Shown here in pieces: positions 9,358-18,388 of a stretch of DNA of 64,000 nt. The stretch's first letter is position 1; each line of letters starts with the position of its first letter. The position numbers were made by a program, and so were the translations under genes. The stretch is from Psychrobacter phenylpyruvicus DSM 7000 = NBRC 102152 (lineage in GTDB: Bacteria > Pseudomonadota > Gammaproteobacteria > Pseudomonadales > Moraxellaceae), in NCBI RefSeq assembly GCF_000685805.1, contig NZ_JMKP01000015.1, positions 1-64,000 on the forward strand. Reading direction: 5' to 3'. The notes under the pieces were generated by a model, which was given only the letters and a program-made list of their open reading frames with translations, was not told the origin of the DNA and did no database searches.

Positions 9358-10308
9358 ATGTCCGCTTTCACCAAACTTTATAACTTGAGGTCACAACGAG
9401 CCACTATGTCACACAGTGAAAATAATAAGGGATTAGAAACTGGCATTCATTACCCTTTGATCGACACCCACACTCACTTTGACGACTTCGTCTTTGATGC
9501 AGATAGGATTGAGCTGGCTACTTCAGCTTATCGCTCAGGGGTGCGTCACTTATTGTTAATAGGCTATTATGCCAAGTATTTTGATCGCATGTTACAGACG
9601 CAGCAACAGTTAATGAATCAAGCAGATAATGGGACTGCAGTCCCAAAAGTTTACCTTGCTTCAGGACTGCATCCTGCTTATATCTCTGAGCATACTGAGG
9701 CGGATTTAGAACAGTTGGCCCAGTTTTTACAGATGCACCCCAATGTGGCCGTTGGAGAAATTGGGTTAGACACCTTTACTGATGAATTAAAAAGCGAGCA
9801 GTCGGTGGCGAAACAAAAACGCTTTTTTGAGGCGCAATTAGACTTAGCGGTTCAGCATCAGCTGCCGGTACTGCTTCATATTCGTAAGGCTCACGCCGAG
9901 TGCTTAGCGCTACTAAAAAAGCACGATTATAAGGCCAATAAGCTGGGTGGTATTGCTCATAGCTTCAGTGGTGGTGAGCAAGAAGCTAAGGCTTTTGTAA
10001 AGTTGGGTTTTAAACTCGGGGTTACCGGTCAGATAACCAATACCAATGCCAAAAAACTACGCCGCGCCATAAAGGCAGCGGTCGAAACCTATGGCTTACA
10101 GTGCTTAGTGCTAGAGACGGATTGCCCCGACATGACCCCGATATGCTGTCAGCAAGGAGGGGAGCCAACCAGGAATGTACCCGGTAATCTAGGCTTTGTA
10201 CTTCAAGGTTTGGCTGAGCTGCTCGAGGTTGACGAGCAGAGCTTGGCTAGACAGTTGTGGCAAAACAGCTGTGAGGCTTTAAGAGTTGACTGGGCTTACC
10301 CTGAATAA
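9358..10308 (+). CDS. TatD-family metal-dependent hydrolase (YjjV-like)
   Basis: TIM-barrel metallohydrolase of the TatD family, members of which act as DNases. Metal ligands are visible in DTHTHFDD (His38, His40), GEIGLDTF (Glu near 132), LHIRKAH (His near 178), IAHSFSGG (His near 200) and ETDCPDM (Asp near 255). GEIGLD followed by F rather than YY, and DCPDM, resemble E. coli YjjV more than TatD or YcfH. The first ATG (9358) lacks a clear ribosome site. Starting at 9406 (MSHSENNKG) would remove 16 residues that precede the conserved part, so the start is uncertain. Physiological substrate unknown. Confidence 0.9.
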   Translation: MSAFTKLYNLRSQRATMSHSENNKGLETGIHYPLIDTHTHFDDFVFDADRIELATSAYRSGVRHLLLIGYYAKYFDRMLQTQQQLMNQADNGTAVPKVYLASGLHPAYISEHTEADLEQLAQFLQMHPNVAVGEIGLDTFTDELKSEQSVAKQKRFFEAQLDLAVQHQLPVLLHIRKAHAECLALLKKHDYKANKLGGIAHSFSGGEQEAKAFVKLGFKLGVTGQITNTNAKKLRRAIKAAVETYGLQCLVLETDCPDMTPICCQQGGEPTRNVPGNLGFVLQGLAELLEVDEQSLARQLWQNSCEALRVDWAYPE

Positions 10309-10463
10309 CTTGGGTTATATAACTTGTGCTATACAGTATAATAGGCCACTGGTTTTAATTCCTGATTTTAAGTTAAGCGCTTTAGCTTAAACTTCTTAAC
10401 TTAAAGCTTCCTTCACTTGTTTATCTTCCACACTCTCTTAATTTATAGAAAATAAGGTACTTT

Positions 10464-11273
10464 ATGACCTCATCTTCCGCTTTAGACGACAGCCAATATG
10501 ACCGACGCTTTAAAGGCACGCAGACTTTATATGGTCAATCCAGCTTTACTAATTTTGAGCAGGCCCATGTGATTGTGATTGGGGTGGGTGGTGTCGGAAC
10601 TTGGGTTGCTGAAGGGCTAGCACGTACCGCCATTGGTAAGATGACTTTGATAGATATGGATGTGTTGGTGGCCTCGAATGTCAATAGACAGTTGCCCGCA
10701 CTCGACAGCAGTTTTGGTAAGAGTAAAATCGAGGAGATGGCCGAGCGCGCACGTCAAATCAACCCTAAGCTTGAGTTGACATTAGTTGATGACTTTTTGA
10801 CGCCTGAGAATGTGGCTCAGCTACTGCCTAGCCGAGAGCAGGCGAAGCAAAAGTTGCAGCAAGGTGAGGCGACCATCGTCTTGGATTGTACCGATGATAT
10901 GGCAGCCAAATTGGCGATTGCATTGCATTGCCGGTTTAATAAGCTGAAACTGATTTGTGCCGGCGGGGCAGGCGGTAAGACTGATCCGCTGCAAATTACG
11001 GTCAGTGATTTAAAAGATACTTATCAAGATCCTTTGCTAGCACGTTTGCGAACCAAGCTGCGTCATGAGCATGGTATTAACAAACAATTAAAGGATAAAT
11101 TTGGTATTAAATGTGTCTATTCAACGCAGCCACCGATTGTCAATAAATCAGCCGATGGCAGTGTCCAAACCGGTGGCTTACACTGTGGTGGCTATGGTTC
11201 AGCAGTGGCAGTAACCTCAGTGGTGGGCATGGTAATGGTAAGCGAAACCCTAGCCATGTTAAGCACTAAATAG
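10464..11273 (+). CDS. tcdA: tRNA threonylcarbamoyladenosine dehydratase
   Basis: E1-like ATP-dependent enzyme that cyclises the t6A base at position 37 of ANN-decoding tRNAs to ct6A. The family start YDRRFKGTQTLYG is at residue 12. A Rossmann nucleotide loop IGVGGVGTW lies at 39-47, followed by DMDVLVASNVNRQ (the D-x-D-x-V-x-x-S-N-x-N-R-Q block of ThiF/HesA/TcdA). The 269-residue length is normal for TcdA/CsdL, and no ubiquitin-like partner is nearby. AAGG precedes the ATG by a suitable distance. It converges with mnmC, another tRNA-modification gene. Confidence 0.93.
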   Translation: MTSSSALDDSQYDRRFKGTQTLYGQSSFTNFEQAHVIVIGVGGVGTWVAEGLARTAIGKMTLIDMDVLVASNVNRQLPALDSSFGKSKIEEMAERARQINPKLELTLVDDFLTPENVAQLLPSREQAKQKLQQGEATIVLDCTDDMAAKLAIALHCRFNKLKLICAGGAGGKTDPLQITVSDLKDTYQDPLLARLRTKLRHEHGINKQLKDKFGIKCVYSTQPPIVNKSADGSVQTGGLHCGGYGSAVAVTSVVGMVMVSETLAMLSTK

Positions 11274-11308
11274 AGGGAATATATACAGCTATTTACTTAG
11301 TAAACGGC

Positions 11309-13612
11309 TTATTTGGGTAGCGGCTTTTGTAGACTATTACGCTGTGGAGACAGTCTCTCTAGTAGTGACTGCGGCAAAGGCGTGTATTGGCCGAGCATCA
11401 TGTCAGCGATAACCTCAGCACATAGAGGGGCGAAGGCATAACCCTTTGACCCCATACCACTTAAGGTCCAAATCAGGCCCTCTTCATCAACTTGTCCCAC
11501 TAAAGGGTGATAGTCTGGGGTCTGAGCACGGATACCGACACGGGCCTGCCAGTTGCTATAATCTGCTGGTTTCTCACCATTCTCAAGCAGCACGCTGTCC
11601 AATTCAGGGATGGCGGTTATTAATTTCTGGTGATTTACTTCGTGCTCTGCAGTACGAATTTGGGTATCCATGTCGTTGCGCACAAAGCTTGCTCCCAATA
11701 AAAAACTAGGCGTATCAGCTGAAACAGGATTCACCAGCTCATCATTTTTACAAGGGGTAAAGCTAGCGCAATAGCCACCATATTTAAGCGGTAATTTGGG
11801 TAAAGCGGTTAACTGCGCTTGTGTGGGCTGAAACCAAGACAATTGACCACGGATTCTACGAAACTCAAATATCCGAGCATCTAAATTCTGACTGTCAAAA
11901 GCGGTGGCAATAATGACAGCATCAAAGTTTGCCAGATCATCATCCCTATCAGCATCGCTGTTATCACTATGATCACTTAGTACAGTAGATTTGGCAATTA
12001 ACTGTACATTTTGCGTATTGCTAGGTGCATTAACTGAAGTTTTAGACAGCTGTATCTGCTGAATTTTGGCCTGTTTAAAGCGAATGTTGCTATGATTCAA
12101 AATAGTGTCGGCCAAAGCTTTAGGATTGACCAAACCGGCTTGAGGTAAGTAAAGATTCTCAATTAGATCTTGATGCTCTAAGCCTGTGATATCTCGGGCT
12201 TTATCGGCAGCTAAAGTGGTCGCCATTTGCTCAGGATACTCAGCAATCTGCGCAACGTCGACGTTAGATTTCACTAGTAAATCTAAGGTGCCTGTACCCT
12301 CAAATATTTGGCTAGGACGCTTAAGATGGGTAGCCGCCTCAGCTGAGTCAAAAAGCAGCTCATTCTGCCTATCTAACTGGCGATATAAGCGCTGGCTATA
12401 CAGATAGCCAATACTGTGCAAATGCTCTGCTACGTGGGCGATAGGCGTCATCTTTGGTGCCAATAAGGCTCTAGGATTGCCAGAGGCTCCGGCTAAGGGA
12501 GCGGATTGGTCGATTAAAGTGATTTGTAGTCCACGTTGAGCCAAAGACCAAGCTGCCATGAGACCAGAGACGCCTGCGCCGATGATGGCTACTTTTTTAT
12601 AACGCTCTTTTGTGTCTTTTGTCTCCTTTGTATAGGACTCTTTTTTATTAGGCTTATTGTGATTGATAGCGAGACTATCAGACTCATCGTCAGCAGAAGC
12701 GGTGACCGCGGCTTTGTTGGCCGTAAGCATTTCGCGCTTGCGACCGAAGCCTTTGACTTTTTTTATCTCAAAGCCAGCTGATTCTAAGCCTCTTTTTACC
12801 ACGCCGGCACAGCTAAATGTAGCCGCAGTGGTGCCTGTATTTGATAGACGCTGCACCTGTTCGAAGATTTGCTCCGCCCATAATGACTCATTGCAAGAGG
12901 GTGCAAAGCCATCCAAATACCAAGCATCTACTTGAGCCTGATGAGGGGCATTGTAGTCAGCACCAGCTAATTTCTGTAAGCTTTCAGTGGCATCACCTAA
13001 CCATAAGTCTAAGGTCACATCCTGCTCTAAATGTAGACGGTGACACCCTGAAACTAGCGTTGGGTATAGGGCTAATAAGCGGGTGATTAGCGGTGTGAGG
13101 CTAGGGTCATTCTCTTGCCAGCTTTGCAAGCTACGCGTTAAGTCGTCGAAAGTTAAGGGGTGCTTCTCAGTGCTGATGAGGTGTAGGCGAGGCGCTTGCT
13201 GACCAAGTTGTAACTTACAGGCATTTTGTTGGGGATGCTGAGAGTAAAGGGTCTGTTTGGTTTGTCGCCACAGCTGCCAAGTGGCTAGGATATTAAGTCC
13301 GGTGCCAAAGCCTAGCTCAGCAATGGTAAAGCTGTTTGAAGTTTTAGAGGTTAAAGTACTTTCATTAGTAGCTTTAGTGTTAGAAACAGCGTTATGAGAA
13401 TCCGTATCAAGTGAGTTTAGATACTGCTCAAAAAGAGCAGCAAAGCGCTCAGGCAAATGGTTTTGTTGCAAAAACACATAACGAGATTCTGCCAGGCCAT
13501 CGGCCAAAGAATAATAAACATCGCCGAATACTTCTGAGACCGGCACCAAGTTGCCCAGCTCATCTTCACGCCATGATAGTTTGGCAGGTATCACCTTAGC
13601 TACTTCACTCAC
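11309..13612 (-). CDS. mnmC: Bifunctional tRNA mnm5s2U synthesis protein MnmC
   Basis: Catalyses the last two steps of mnm5s2U34 formation in tRNA. The C-terminal FAD domain removes the carboxymethyl group and the N-terminal domain methylates with SAM. The N-terminal methyltransferase shows ELGFGTGLNILATW near residue 98 and WYLDGFAPS near 230. The oxidoreductase begins with AIIGAGVSGLMAAWSLA near 340 and ends with SGMGSKGYAFAPL. A charged, low-complexity linker (about 300-335) and another insert near 540-560 make it 767 residues, about 100 more than E. coli MnmC. The start is GTG (M-S-E-V-A-K); no better ATG exists upstream. Confidence 0.96.
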   Translation of the reverse strand: MSEVAKVIPAKLSWREDELGNLVPVSEVFGDVYYSLADGLAESRYVFLQQNHLPERFAALFEQYLNSLDTDSHNAVSNTKATNESTLTSKTSNSFTIAELGFGTGLNILATWQLWRQTKQTLYSQHPQQNACKLQLGQQAPRLHLISTEKHPLTFDDLTRSLQSWQENDPSLTPLITRLLALYPTLVSGCHRLHLEQDVTLDLWLGDATESLQKLAGADYNAPHQAQVDAWYLDGFAPSCNESLWAEQIFEQVQRLSNTGTTAATFSCAGVVKRGLESAGFEIKKVKGFGRKREMLTANKAAVTASADDESDSLAINHNKPNKKESYTKETKDTKERYKKVAIIGAGVSGLMAAWSLAQRGLQITLIDQSAPLAGASGNPRALLAPKMTPIAHVAEHLHSIGYLYSQRLYRQLDRQNELLFDSAEAATHLKRPSQIFEGTGTLDLLVKSNVDVAQIAEYPEQMATTLAADKARDITGLEHQDLIENLYLPQAGLVNPKALADTILNHSNIRFKQAKIQQIQLSKTSVNAPSNTQNVQLIAKSTVLSDHSDNSDADRDDDLANFDAVIIATAFDSQNLDARIFEFRRIRGQLSWFQPTQAQLTALPKLPLKYGGYCASFTPCKNDELVNPVSADTPSFLLGASFVRNDMDTQIRTAEHEVNHQKLITAIPELDSVLLENGEKPADYSNWQARVGIRAQTPDYHPLVGQVDEEGLIWTLSGMGSKGYAFAPLCAEVIADMMLGQYTPLPQSLLERLSPQRNSLQKPLPK

Positions 13613-13694
13613 GTTTTACTCACTTGTCTTAATAAAAAGGCAATGACTAACCTAATTTTAGTTAACTAGCAGCAATTAACTCACGCAAAACTAA

Positions 13695-14234
13695 TTACCA
13701 GCGTCCGCGTCTATTGAATATGAAGCCGCCCAGTACGATACCTAAGAATAAGGACACAGCCACAGTGATTGCTCCATACATAAATAGCTGACCACTGCGC
13801 TCGTTAATCAACACATTAACCCGAGTTTCTAGGTCATTCACATCTCGCTGCAACTGGGCATTACGACTGAGTAACTCTTGATTGGCAGCCGATAATTCAG
13901 AGTCGCTTGGCTGCATGCCACTGGCCAAACTGTTTGGGTTTTCAAGGGCGTTTGGAGTTTCGTCTGGGTTTGCTTCTTGTTGATTTGGGCTTTGTGGATT
14001 AATTTCATTAAAAGGAGTGTTGGGTTGAGGGGCGACCTGTGGGTCCTCCTCTGCAGCAGACGCCTGCTGCTCATTATTAACCACCACAGTAGGCGCTGCA
14101 GAGGCAGCCGCTGGAATAAGTGAGGCGGATAATGAGCAAGTGAAGGCAAATAAGGTAGTACCGATAATTGAGCCATTACTCTTAGCTTTAGAGGGGGTAA
14201 CAGCAGTATGTGCAAAGCATTGTGAAGCAGACAT
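13695..14234 (-). CDS. Hypothetical membrane protein: signal, P/N/Q-rich linker, coiled coil, C-terminal TM
   Basis: Not firmly recognised. From the ATG it is 179 residues. An N-terminal hydrophobic segment (TLFAFTCSLSASLIPAAASA) looks like a signal peptide. A Pro/Asn/Gln-rich stretch follows to about residue 110, then a predicted coiled coil (ANQELLSRNAQLQRDVNDLE) and one C-terminal membrane helix ending FNRRGRW. Coiled coil plus helix plus Arg-rich tail recalls the C-terminus of YgiM/TIGR04211 proteins, but the SH3 domain is missing. An upstream TTG would add five residues; I prefer the ATG. Confidence 0.6.
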   Translation of the reverse strand: MSASQCFAHTAVTPSKAKSNGSIIGTTLFAFTCSLSASLIPAAASAAPTVVVNNEQQASAAEEDPQVAPQPNTPFNEINPQSPNQQEANPDETPNALENPNSLASGMQPSDSELSAANQELLSRNAQLQRDVNDLETRVNVLINERSGQLFMYGAITVAVSLFLGIVLGGFIFNRRGRW

Positions 14235-14272
14235 GACGGTGAGTTCCAATACGAAATAAAACAGGGGATCAA

Positions 14273-14569
14273 TTAAGCAGAAGGTAGAGCTTGAATGAAG
14301 GGCTTAATATCGACATGGCTATAAACCCCTGCCTTTAAGTAAGGCTCTTCGCTCGCCCACTGTTGAACCGCTTCTAGGCTATCAAAAGCGGCGACAACCA
14401 AGCTACCCGACATACCCTCTTGGCCGTGCTCAATAGGATTAGGGCCTGCAATGACCAGCCGACCTTCTGACTCAAGCTGCTTTAGACGAGCAATATGAGC
14501 AGGGCGGGTTTCTTGTCTTAACTGTGTAGAGTTGGCAACATCGTGACCAATAATCATAAATAATGGCAT
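14273..14569 (-). CDS. yciI: YciI-family protein
   Basis: A 98-residue alpha/beta-barrel protein of the YciI/YCII family (ferredoxin-like fold; enzymatic role in E. coli unproven). Features are the start PLFMIIGHD, RPAHIARLKQLESEGRLVIA with the conserved R-x-x-H, and AGPNP followed by G-S-L-V-V-A-x-F-x-S. The ATG at 14569 is preceded by GAGG at good spacing and gives exactly the size of E. coli YciI. A TTG 39 bases upstream is unlikely. Its neighbour yciB is also a yciI neighbour in enterobacteria, so this is a conserved cluster. Confidence 0.9.
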   Translation of the reverse strand: MPLFMIIGHDVANSTQLRQETRPAHIARLKQLESEGRLVIAGPNPIEHGQEGMSGSLVVAAFDSLEAVQQWASEEPYLKAGVYSHVDIKPFIQALPSA

Positions 14570-14654
14570 AGTAAGCCTCGTATCGAAGGGCAGATTTATA
14601 GTAACCAATTGTTTAGACTAAGCGAAAACCTAGACTAAGCTGAGTAAGTCCAAG

Positions 14655-15209
14655 CTATTTGTTAGACTTATCGTCAGTGATTTCTGGATTGAGGTGATTT
14701 TTAAGTATAACAAACTGGCCCACCATAAACACCAACATGACAGGCAACCAGCCATAGCTTTTGAAATTAATCCACGTTTGCTCACTGGTATAAAAAGCAA
14801 AGTAGTACTGCAGTCCTGCCATCAAGATAAAGTACCCCACCCAAGCCAAGGTCAATTTATTCCACCCTGATTTGGTCAAACTAAAGACGCTCTTCATGGC
14901 CATCTCTAGTAGAGGCTTACCAACCAATACACTGATCAATAGGGCCGCTGCGAACACCCCATTAATAACTGTTGACTTCCACTTTAAGTAAATCTCATCG
15001 TGGAATAGTAGCGTTAAACCACAAAAGACTACGGTTAGCACTAAGGTCACAACTTGCTGTTTGGTCAGACGACCTTTTTGGGTCATCAAGTGAATAGCCG
15101 CAACTGCCACAGTGGCGATTAAGATTGCCCCAGCACCAGCCAAAATACCTTGGGTTTTCGCCACATAAAAGAAGGCGATTAAGGGGATAAAATCTAACAA
15201 TGCTTTCAT
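14655..15209 (-). CDS. yciB: Inner-membrane septation protein YciB (IspA family)
   Basis: A 184-residue polytopic membrane protein with five to six hydrophobic helices, linked in other bacteria to cell envelope synthesis and septation. Diagnostic pieces are the start MKALLDFIPLIAFFYVAK, the lysine-tryptophan motif YLKWKSTVING near residue 77, and NKLTLAWVGYF with NFKSYGWLP near the end. The start ATG at 15209 matches the family; the GTG three codons upstream is less likely. It lies upstream of yciI on the same strand with an 85-bp gap. Confidence 0.93.
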   Translation of the reverse strand: MKALLDFIPLIAFFYVAKTQGILAGAGAILIATVAVAAIHLMTQKGRLTKQQVVTLVLTVVFCGLTLLFHDEIYLKWKSTVINGVFAAALLISVLVGKPLLEMAMKSVFSLTKSGWNKLTLAWVGYFILMAGLQYYFAFYTSEQTWINFKSYGWLPVMLVFMVGQFVILKNHLNPEITDDKSNK

Positions 15210-15502
15210 AGAAGTCACAATAATAAAATTAAGAGAATAGGAGGGATAGCTTGTGGCGATAGTTTACACGCCATTCCCCATAAAAAAAAGCATTGGCGCT
15301 ATATCGAAGCTTTATAATTAAGGCTGTATTGCAGCGATAAGGTCGACTTAGAGCTGTTGTCTCAACTGTGTAATCTAGCCATTACTATAAAAGTTAACTA
15401 AAAGATGTCTGGAAATATATCGACAAATAGCAGGGGATAACCGTTACAATATTAGCTGTATAACCTTCTTATTATAAAGACCAAACTATAAAGACCAAAA
15501 AT

Positions 15503-16435
15503 ATGCCGCATAGCCTTACAGAGTCAACCTCAGCGCAAAACCCCCACGCCTTGTGTTACAAACGCATCGATTTACACAGCCACAGCACTTGTTCTGATGG
15601 CAGCAATACCCCCACCGAGCTGCTGCACAAAGCACATGAAGCTAATATCGATATCTTCGCCTTAACCGATCACGATACTTTGGCCGGTATCCCCGAAGCT
15701 AGAGCGGTGGCCGAAGAGTTGGGTATTACCTTTATTAATGGGGTAGAGATCAGTTGTCAGCACACGCTTACCGGCGGCTATGGCAAAAATAAAGCTAAGG
15801 ATAAAATTATTCATGTGCTAGGTCTGGGCTTTACAGACTTTGCTGAAATGAATGAGACCTTGACCCACATTCAAGTCAGTCGTGGTAATCGCGGTCGAAT
15901 GATTGTCCAAAAAATGGCGGAGCTGACAGGTCATGACTTCGATGAAATGTGGCAAGCGGTACTGCTAAAAGCAGACGGTAACGCAGATGCGGTAGGGCGT
16001 GCCCATATTGCCAAAGTGTTGTTGGAGCAAGAGATTGTACCCACCATGCAAAAAGCTTTTGATAAGTATTTGGCCGATAACAAAGCCGCTTACGTACCTC
16101 TCGAGACGTTAAGTATGGAGGACACCATTAACCTTATTCATCGCTGCGGCGGTAAAGCGGTGCTGGCACATCCAACTCGTTACAACTTATCGGCAACCCG
16201 AGTGCGCAAGTTAATTGCTGAGTTTGCTCAGTTCGGCGGTGACGGCTGTGAGCTGCCTAGCAATGATGAACCATTAAGTACTCGGCGTATGGTAGATCGC
16301 AGCATCGCTGAGCATGGACTACAAGTATCGACTGGTAGTGACTTTCATGGCAGCAGTATGCCTTGGCGTAAACTTGGTGATGTGCCAAGTTTGGCGCAAG
16401 GTCAGACGTTAGTGCTTGATGGGTTACTGAATTAA
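15503..16435 (+). CDS. PHP-domain phosphoesterase (RNase AM / TrpH-YciV type)
   Basis: A 310-residue PHP-fold metal-dependent phosphoesterase. In E. coli the equivalent YciV/TrpH (RNase AM) hydrolyses 3',5'-nucleoside bisphosphates and trims RNA 5' ends. Metal ligands are visible in DLHSHSTCSDG (residues 23-33), LTDHDTLAG (about 54-62), NGVEISC (Glu near 82), AHPTRY (His near 221) and SDFHGS (Asp/His near 287). Its last 12 bases overlap the convergent truD stop. No strong Shine-Dalgarno is visible before the ATG. Confidence 0.9.
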   Translation: MPHSLTESTSAQNPHALCYKRIDLHSHSTCSDGSNTPTELLHKAHEANIDIFALTDHDTLAGIPEARAVAEELGITFINGVEISCQHTLTGGYGKNKAKDKIIHVLGLGFTDFAEMNETLTHIQVSRGNRGRMIVQKMAELTGHDFDEMWQAVLLKADGNADAVGRAHIAKVLLEQEIVPTMQKAFDKYLADNKAAYVPLETLSMEDTINLIHRCGGKAVLAHPTRYNLSATRVRKLIAEFAQFGGDGCELPSNDEPLSTRRMVDRSIAEHGLQVSTGSDFHGSSMPWRKLGDVPSLAQGQTLVLDGLLN

Positions 16436-17581
16436 ATCCGTCACTAAATTTGCCAGAACACTGGTAGCAAATGTCCCTGTGGGCAAAGTAAATTGTAGCA
16501 GTAAGCTTTGCTCATCAGGCCAAGTCCAGCTTAAGTCGCTAACTGGTAAGCGTGTGGCACGGCGCATGGTTTTAAGCTCTTTTTTCTCAAGCCCCTGAGC
16601 CAGTCTTTGTAAGACAGGATACTGTGCTACTACCTGCTGTTCTAATGCCTTGGCAGCGCCGCTAACCTTGTCATTTTTTATACCCCATAGCGGCGCGGTC
16701 GGGTGAATATCACCGCTGTCAAGGCGCTGTTGTATTTCCTGATCTAGTTGCTCAACAGTGAATACCGAACCTGAACCGTTTAAATTAAAAACATCCCCTT
16801 CAAGCGCCTTATCCCAATTATCTTGCTCAACTCGAGCGGAGACTATTTGGTTAAAAATGGCGCTGCGAGCAGAAGATAATAGTAGCGACTGCAAATCACG
16901 GCTCTTTTTTGGGTGCGGTTTGCGGCCATTTATGGTGCCTTGTTCAAACCATTCTAAAGCACTGACTATGTTGTTGCCTTGACGGCCAAAACGCTGCTCA
17001 CCAAAATAATTGGGTACGCCTGCTTTGCTAATAAGGGTTAATACTTCATCAGCTTCAGCAGTCGTTGCGGCAACTTTGGGGTTTAGTTCAATATCGGTTA
17101 AGCGGATGACGAACTTATTGGCCTTATGAGTGCCACGATTAAGTTTTTTGCTGTGCCAATCTTGTTTGAGTACTTGTACTGATTCAGTCTCAGAGTTTAG
17201 ATTAGCTGTGATAAATTCATCAAAGCTTAGCTCTGGCAACTCACCTTTGGGGATTCGCAAACTAAACCACTGCGTCGTTACCGCTTGTCGGTCTTTTAGC
17301 CCTGAGTAGCCAACATCACGGCCAGGGATTTTGGCCCACTTGGCCAATTGATCGGCCACAAAGCTGGTGTTCATACCGCTCTTCTTGATCAATAACCACA
17401 AATGCTCACCTGCACCAGATAGCTCAATATCCAATAATTCATCGACCTGAAAGTCTACAACAGACTGCTTAAAACGGGCGCTAGAAATAGGAGCAGGGGT
17501 AGGCTGTGCCCATTGGCGAGAGTCGGTTAACTGGGTAATTTGCTCAGGGCTAATAGGTGCATGGGAGGTGGCTGATGTCAT
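16424..17581 (-). CDS. truD: tRNA pseudouridine synthase D
   Basis: Makes pseudouridine 13 in tRNA-Glu. The catalytic aspartate lies in GYSGLKDRQAVTTQWFSL (about residues 87-104). The TRUD domain block NYFGEQRFGRQGNN follows near 197, and a terminal LPTGTFATSVLANL resembles the family end. Length (385) is slightly above E. coli TruD (349), with extra residues at the N-terminus and in the insertion domain. It converges on the PHP gene with a 12-bp overlap of coding ends. Confidence 0.95.
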   Translation of the reverse strand: MTSATSHAPISPEQITQLTDSRQWAQPTPAPISSARFKQSVVDFQVDELLDIELSGAGEHLWLLIKKSGMNTSFVADQLAKWAKIPGRDVGYSGLKDRQAVTTQWFSLRIPKGELPELSFDEFITANLNSETESVQVLKQDWHSKKLNRGTHKANKFVIRLTDIELNPKVAATTAEADEVLTLISKAGVPNYFGEQRFGRQGNNIVSALEWFEQGTINGRKPHPKKSRDLQSLLLSSARSAIFNQIVSARVEQDNWDKALEGDVFNLNGSGSVFTVEQLDQEIQQRLDSGDIHPTAPLWGIKNDKVSGAAKALEQQVVAQYPVLQRLAQGLEKKELKTMRRATRLPVSDLSWTWPDEQSLLLQFTLPTGTFATSVLANLVTDLIQ

Positions 17582-17729
17582 AATAAGCTCAGAAAATAAA
17601 AGAATTTAAAAACAGTATATTGCTACGTCTTGGTAGGATTTAAGGTTTAATAGGTTTACTAATAGGCTAAGTTTCTGCTTTAATAATCTTAGGTTGTTAT
17701 CTGCTAATTTATGTGTGGAGTATACCACT

Positions 17730-18305
17730 ATGTCTAACCCCAATAAGTCCAGACCGGATGTTTTTTTGCGTCAGGCCACTGCTGAAGATGTGGCTGCCTT
17801 GCTTAGCTTGCTAAATCAATGCTACCGGGAGGACGTGGGCTGGACCAATGAAGCGCATTTAGTCGGGGGTATTCGTACTACGGCACAAGAAATTGAAGCC
17901 GTTATTAATGCACCGCGCCATTATTTATTTGTTTTCCCTGAAGTCAAAGAGGGCAATGAGACCGGTAAGATTCTAGGCTGTATTGGCGTGGATATTAAAG
18001 CAGAACAAAACACCGCCTATATTGGTATGTTTGCGGTTGATCCAAGCTTACAAGGCTTAGGCGTGGGCAATCAGATTTTGCAAGCGGCAGAGACCTTTGC
18101 CGGACGTCATCTGAAAGCTGATGATAATCCCCATAAAACCCGCTTAACCATGAGTATCTTAAGTCAACGTCCAGAGCTATTGGCTTATTATCAGCGCCGA
18201 GGGTATCAGTTAAATGGGGAGCGTCTGCCGTTTCCAGAAGATGGCAATAATGGTGAGCCAAAGCTGGCTGGCTTAGAGCTTCTTGGGCTAGAAAAGATAG
18301 TGTAA
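17730..18305 (+). CDS. GNAT-family N-acetyltransferase
   Basis: A 191-residue acetyltransferase with a single GNAT domain. The acetyl-CoA loop is visible in MFAVDPSLQGLGVGNQIL (Q-x-x-G-x-G) near residue 107, followed by a C-terminal YYQRRGYQLNGERLPFP, the usual last strand and helix. Acceptor unknown. The start is ATG 17730, which has GGAG nine bases upstream; a TTG 36 bases upstream is not needed. It stands between truD (divergent) and recX (convergent), with no obvious partner. Confidence 0.87.
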   Translation: MSNPNKSRPDVFLRQATAEDVAALLSLLNQCYREDVGWTNEAHLVGGIRTTAQEIEAVINAPRHYLFVFPEVKEGNETGKILGCIGVDIKAEQNTAYIGMFAVDPSLQGLGVGNQILQAAETFAGRHLKADDNPHKTRLTMSILSQRPELLAYYQRRGYQLNGERLPFPEDGNNGEPKLAGLELLGLEKIV

Positions 18306-18388
18306 ACTGGTTGTTATAACCGTTATAACCTTAACACTGATGATATACACAGGCCTACCTATTAAGCAAATAAAGGCTAATCAGCAGC